NCBI GenBank assembly: GCA_964429005.1
Contig: CAYSAJ010000047.1
Coordinates: 1 to 8,884, forward strand
Direction of reading: 5' to 3'
DNA length: 8,884 bases
From: JACRBE01 sp964429005
Lineage (GTDB): Bacteria > Chlamydiota > Chlamydiia > Chlamydiales > JACRBE01
The translations under genes were made by a program, and so were the position numbers. The notes below the pieces were generated by a model, which was not told where the DNA came from, did not search any database, and saw nothing but the letters and a program-made list of their open reading frames with translations. Positions 6,217-8,884 of this stretch are shown here, in pieces; position 1 is the first letter of the stretch; each line of letters begins with the position of its first letter.

Positions 6217-7659
6217 GTAAGATGGAGCTATTTTATCGAGGTGAAGAGTTTTTTCCAATAAAAAGATCGCAATTCCACAGGAGAATGTAAAAAGAAGAAT
6301 AAAAACTTCTTTTGGTAGGGGAGGAGAATAAAGGTAAAGGTCCCAGCTTCTTGGATAGAGAAAAAGGATTTTGATAACTCCCTCGGTGAAAAGTTCAAGA
6401 AGTTTTGCAAGAGAGGATCCTAAGATGGGGATGAAAGAAAGGGGGAGCCATACAATAAAAGTCATCATGATGGCAGTAATAGCAAACGGGATAAATAGAT
6501 TGTATAGAGCGCTCAGCAGCGGGATCGAGTGGAAGGTATACAAAAGTATAGGCAGTGTTAGAAAAGAGGCGCTGAAATAGAGGGCAAATAATGAGAGGAT
6601 AAAAGAGGGAAGAGAGATCAGCTTTTGAAGGGATGTTAGCAACGGCTGATATAGGGTCAAGATCCCAAACGTTGCTGCATAGCTTAAAGAAAATCCTAAA
6701 GAATAGACATCTAGCGGAAAGAGAGTAAGATCGATGAGAAGGGAAAAGGCCAAGATATCACAAGATTTAGGACGAGCTTTTAATGTTTGTGAAATGGCAC
6801 CCATGCTACTTGCAATAAAGGCCCTAAGGATGGATGGTGCGACCCCCAAGTAAATAAAATAACCAAAAAGCAAAATAAGAAGAAGAAACCCTGTGAATCT
6901 AGGGTCAAAAAATCTTCCCATAAAAAAATGAAAAAAAAGAGCCACAATCCCAAAATGAAAACCTGAAATAGCGAGAAGGTGTTGCAACCCTAATTTCTGG
7001 AAATAAAAGGAAAGAAGAGGATCTTCTAGCTGTCCTGTTGCAAGACCTGTCAACAAAGTTTGAACGTGTCGTTTTTTAAAATGGTGACAAATCCACTTCT
7101 TGATTTTTTGTTTTTGAGACACTCTCCAGACAAGCCATTGATTCTTTATTCCCTTTTCACTCAAATTTGATGGAATGAGTGAGATTTTGGTGCTAAAAGA
7201 GGATCTCTTTTCGATTTCTAATTTACCTTGATACGCATATCCGATTTTCAGAGAAGGTTTTCCTTTGGTCGTTGCATAAAAAGGATATTTACCCTTGATA
7301 AGTGTATTATCGACTTTTAAGTTAGAGACGATGCCTTTGATGGTCCATAAAGGTAAGATGGGGTGAGAGGATCTTTCGATCTTTTCAATAACAATGAGCC
7401 CTTCTCCTTCTTTTTTTCCATCAAATGGAAAGGGAGAAAGATGAAAAAAAGTAAGGGTAAATCCTAAAGTAAAAAAAATGATTCCATAGAAAGCAAATGA
7501 GAACTTTTCTCTGATGAAGAGAAGAATAAAGCTCAAAGAGAGAAATAAGAATAAAAGAGATGATTCTAATTGAAAAATGACCCCCAATAAAAAATGGAGG
7601 GATCCATATAAAATACGATAAAAAGAGAAAACTCTTCTAAATGCATGCAGGATGAGCAT
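6193..7659 (-). CDS. comEC: ComEC/Rec2-type DNA-uptake channel, short form without the C-terminal metallo-hydrolase domain
   Basis: This is a 488-residue polytopic inner-membrane protein. Residues 15-75 are hydrophobic helices and about 85-165 a beta-rich OB-like (DUF4131-type) region. The ComEC competence domain follows with its signature GLQHLLAISGFHFG (224-237), the helix SILRAFIASSM (276-286) and SLGFSLSYAATFGI (320-333), then more membrane helices to about 468. ComEC moves single-stranded DNA across the inner membrane during natural transformation. Typical ComEC proteins exceed 700 residues and end in a metallo-beta-lactamase-like domain that is missing here. A ComEC homologue in C. trachomatis (CT339) has been linked to DNA uptake and is, as I recall, similarly short. 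The start ATG follows the ndh stop by 9 bases and lies in a predicted hairpin, which suggests translational coupling. The last seven codons and the stop lie within the tRNA-His gene. Coding-strand T runs of 7-8 bases encode Phe-rich helices. Confidence 0.9.
   Translation of the reverse strand: MLILHAFRRVFSFYRILYGSLHFLLGVIFQLESSLLFLFLSLSFILLFIREKFSFAFYGIIFFTLGFTLTFFHLSPFPFDGKKEGEGLIVIEKIERSSHPILPLWTIKGIVSNLKVDNTLIKGKYPFYATTKGKPSLKIGYAYQGKLEIEKRSSFSTKISLIPSNLSEKGIKNQWLVWRVSQKQKIKKWICHHFKKRHVQTLLTGLATGQLEDPLLSFYFQKLGLQHLLAISGFHFGIVALFFHFFMGRFFDPRFTGFLLLILLFGYFIYLGVAPSILRAFIASSMGAISQTLKARPKSCDILAFSLLIDLTLFPLDVYSLGFSLSYAATFGILTLYQPLLTSLQKLISLPSFILSLFALYFSASFLTLPILLYTFHSIPLLSALYNLFIPFAITAIMMTFIVWLPLSFIPILGSSLAKLLELFTEGVIKILFLYPRSWDLYLYSPPLPKEVFILLFTFSCGIAIFLLEKTLHLDKIAPSYGESSSVG
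6230..6258 (-). promoter_or_regulatory. candidate sigma70-type promoter for tRNA-His inside comEC
   Basis: On the minus strand TTGGAA (6258-6253, 4 of 6 matches to TTGACA) is followed after exactly 17 bases by TAAAAT (6235-6230, 5 of 6 matches to TATAAT). The predicted start near 6223 lies about seven bases before the tRNA 5' end. The whole element is embedded in the last comEC codons. The spacing and position are good, but the promoter is not proven. Confidence 0.48.
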
Positions 7660-7661
7660 GC
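7642..7661 (-). promoter_or_regulatory. hairpin enclosing the comEC start codon
   Basis: On the mRNA GCAUGC (7661-7656) can pair with GCAUGC (7648-7643) across a 7-base loop. The comEC AUG (7659-7657) lies in the 5' arm. Because ndh ends only 9 bases upstream, ribosomes finishing ndh would melt this stem, which fits translational coupling. The stem is only 6 bp, so its strength is uncertain. Confidence 0.35.
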
Positions 7662-7668
7662 GAAAAGT

Positions 7669-8884
7669 TTACCCTTTTTTGTGTTCTTTTTTCAATTCTT
7701 CATCAATGCTGCCATAGATAAGACGGGCTCCTCTTGCTCCCGATAAATAATGGAACAGCCACTGTATGCCCACACTAAGCCTGTTTTTAAAACCAACAAG
7801 GTAAAGAATATGGATAAAAAGCCATCCCATCCAAGCAATAAAACCACTAATTGTGAGTTTGCCAATCATCCCAACAGCTTTAGCTTTTCCGATAGTGGCC
7901 ATGCTTCCTTTATCGAAATAGGAAAAAGGTTTACGGGGCAACCCTTTAATCTCTCGTTTGATGAGATCAGCCATATAATTTCCCTGCTGGATCGCCACTG
8001 GAGCAATTCCTGGCAAAGGCTTCCCATTTTTACCTAAAGCACAAGCTGCATCCCCAACAACAAAGACATTAGAATCATTTTTTAGTGATAAATCACTACT
8101 AACAAGAGCTCTTCCTGCTCTATCGAGCTCAACATCCAAAGTTTTAAGGAGGGGAGACGCTTGGTTTCCAGCTGCCCAGATGATGTTTTTTGAAGGAATA
8201 AACATCTCACCTATAAACACGCCATCTTCCGTGATATTGGTTACAATTTTATCGGTAAGAACTCGAACACCCATTTTTTCCAGATCCTTCTTCGCCCTAA
8301 CGGAGAGTTTTTCTGGATAAACAGGGAGGATTCTGTTCATCCCCTCTAGAAGATAAATTTTGGCTTTTTCTGGTTTGATAAAGCGGAAATTTTTAAAGAG
8401 AGTTTGATAAGCAATCTCTGCAATCGCTCCTGCCATTTCCACACCAGTAGGGCCACCACCGATGATCACAAAATTCAGGTAAGGTTCGATTTCTTTTTCA
8501 TCATGCATTCTTTCTGCTTTCTCAAATGAGAGAAGGATCTTTTCTCTGATCTGAATCGCATTTGAAACTGTTTTAAGACCAGGAGCAGTCTCTTCCCACT
8601 CAGGATGGCCAAAGTAAGAATGTTTAGCTCCGACGGCAAGAATCAAATAGTCATATGTTAAGCTATCCCCATTTCCGAGAATTAACTTTTTATGAGTCTT
8701 ATCGATTGAAGTAACTTCTCCCATCATTACAGTAATATTAGAAGCCTTTTTGAAAATTTCTCTGAGAGGGGTCGCAATATCGGCAGGGGATAGGGCTGCT
8801 GTCGCTACTTGATATAGGAGTGGTTGGAATAAATGGTGGTTTTGTCTATCAATCAGTACCACATCTATGTCTTTGTTAATCAGT
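7669..8884 (-). CDS. ndh: type II NADH:quinone oxidoreductase (NDH-2), 5'-truncated by the window edge
   Basis: NDH-2 is a single-subunit, peripheral-membrane flavoenzyme that passes electrons from NADH to quinone without pumping ions. The reading frame stays open to the right edge. The in-frame GTG at 8862 is not the true start, because NDH-2 homologues have another 20-30 residues there with the first FAD-binding glycine motif, which lies outside the window. Counting from that GTG codon, LIDRQNHHLFQPLLYQVAT (3-21) is the NDH-2 signature. The NADH-binding Rossmann motif is IIGGGPTGVEMAG (133-145), the second FAD motif is VFVVGDAA (266-273), and AIQQGNYMA (290-298) is the conserved region near the quinone site. 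The C-terminal amphipathic/hydrophobic stretch (about 336-375) would anchor the protein to the membrane. The C-terminus is lysine-rich. It is followed by comEC after 9 bases and is probably its transcription partner. Pathogenic Chlamydia rely on Na+-NQR, so this gene fits an environmental chlamydia. Confidence 0.95.
   Translation of the reverse strand, partial: LINKDIDVVLIDRQNHHLFQPLLYQVATAALSPADIATPLREIFKKASNITVMMGEVTSIDKTHKKLILGNGDSLTYDYLILAVGAKHSYFGHPEWEETAPGLKTVSNAIQIREKILLSFEKAERMHDEKEIEPYLNFVIIGGGPTGVEMAGAIAEIAYQTLFKNFRFIKPEKAKIYLLEGMNRILPVYPEKLSVRAKKDLEKMGVRVLTDKIVTNITEDGVFIGEMFIPSKNIIWAAGNQASPLLKTLDVELDRAGRALVSSDLSLKNDSNVFVVGDAACALGKNGKPLPGIAPVAIQQGNYMADLIKREIKGLPRKPFSYFDKGSMATIGKAKAVGMIGKLTISGFIAWMGWLFIHILYLVGFKNRLSVGIQWLFHYLSGARGARLIYGSIDEELKKEHKKG

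Noticed and set aside
6910..7480. Several 7-8 base A/T homopolymers in comEC as phase-variation tracts
   Set aside because: They encode Phe/Lys-rich membrane and loop segments in an AT-rich gene and are common by composition; no single tract stands out.
7750..8037. 95-codon plus-strand open frame
   Set aside because: It lies wholly antisense to the conserved C-terminal half of ndh and shows no family features.

Overview
The window most likely comes from a member of the Chlamydiota, probably an environmental (Simkania-, Waddlia- or Parachlamydia-like) relative rather than a human-pathogenic Chlamydia. This is inferred from gene content. There is a hydrolase resembling the chlamydial 43-kDa CHLPS family (also related to Legionella SidB), a short ComEC that stops after the membrane channel, an ftsK gene close to a yycJ-type metallo-hydrolase (these two are neighbours in C. 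trachomatis as I recall), weak Shine-Dalgarno sequences and moderately AT-rich DNA. No 16S gene or other decisive marker is present.

Layout from left to right. At 126-899 (+) lies a YycJ/WalJ-type metallo-beta-lactamase-fold hydrolase. It converges tail to tail, with a 4-base CTAG overlap of the stop codons, on a minus-strand unit that reads ftsK (4706-2271) then a response-regulator/metallo-hydrolase fusion (2212-896). Upstream of ftsK is a separate minus-strand gene for a CHLPS-like alpha/beta hydrolase (6057-4786) with its own extended -10 promoter. Upstream of that is tRNA-His(GTG) (6216-6142, minus). Its first 24 bases are also the last codons of comEC (7659-6193, minus). comEC follows ndh after only 9 bases; ndh encodes a type II NADH dehydrogenase (8884-7669, minus) whose N-terminus is cut off by the window edge. 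There is no gene-free stretch longer than about 130 bases.

Functional themes. FtsK (DNA translocase and division organiser) is probably co-transcribed with the receiver/metallo-hydrolase fusion, which couples a non-canonical receiver to a full set of metal ligands. The ndh-comEC pair looks translationally coupled, with the comEC start codon inside a predicted hairpin. The tRNA-His gene appears to have its own sigma70-like promoter inside the comEC coding region.

No mobile element, CRISPR array, riboswitch or clear rho-independent terminator was found. Most genes are conserved housekeeping families. The less ordinary items are the receiver/metallo-hydrolase fusion, the comEC/tRNA overlap, the CHLPS/SidB-like hydrolase, the C8 tract in ftsK and the dyad around the ftsK promoter.
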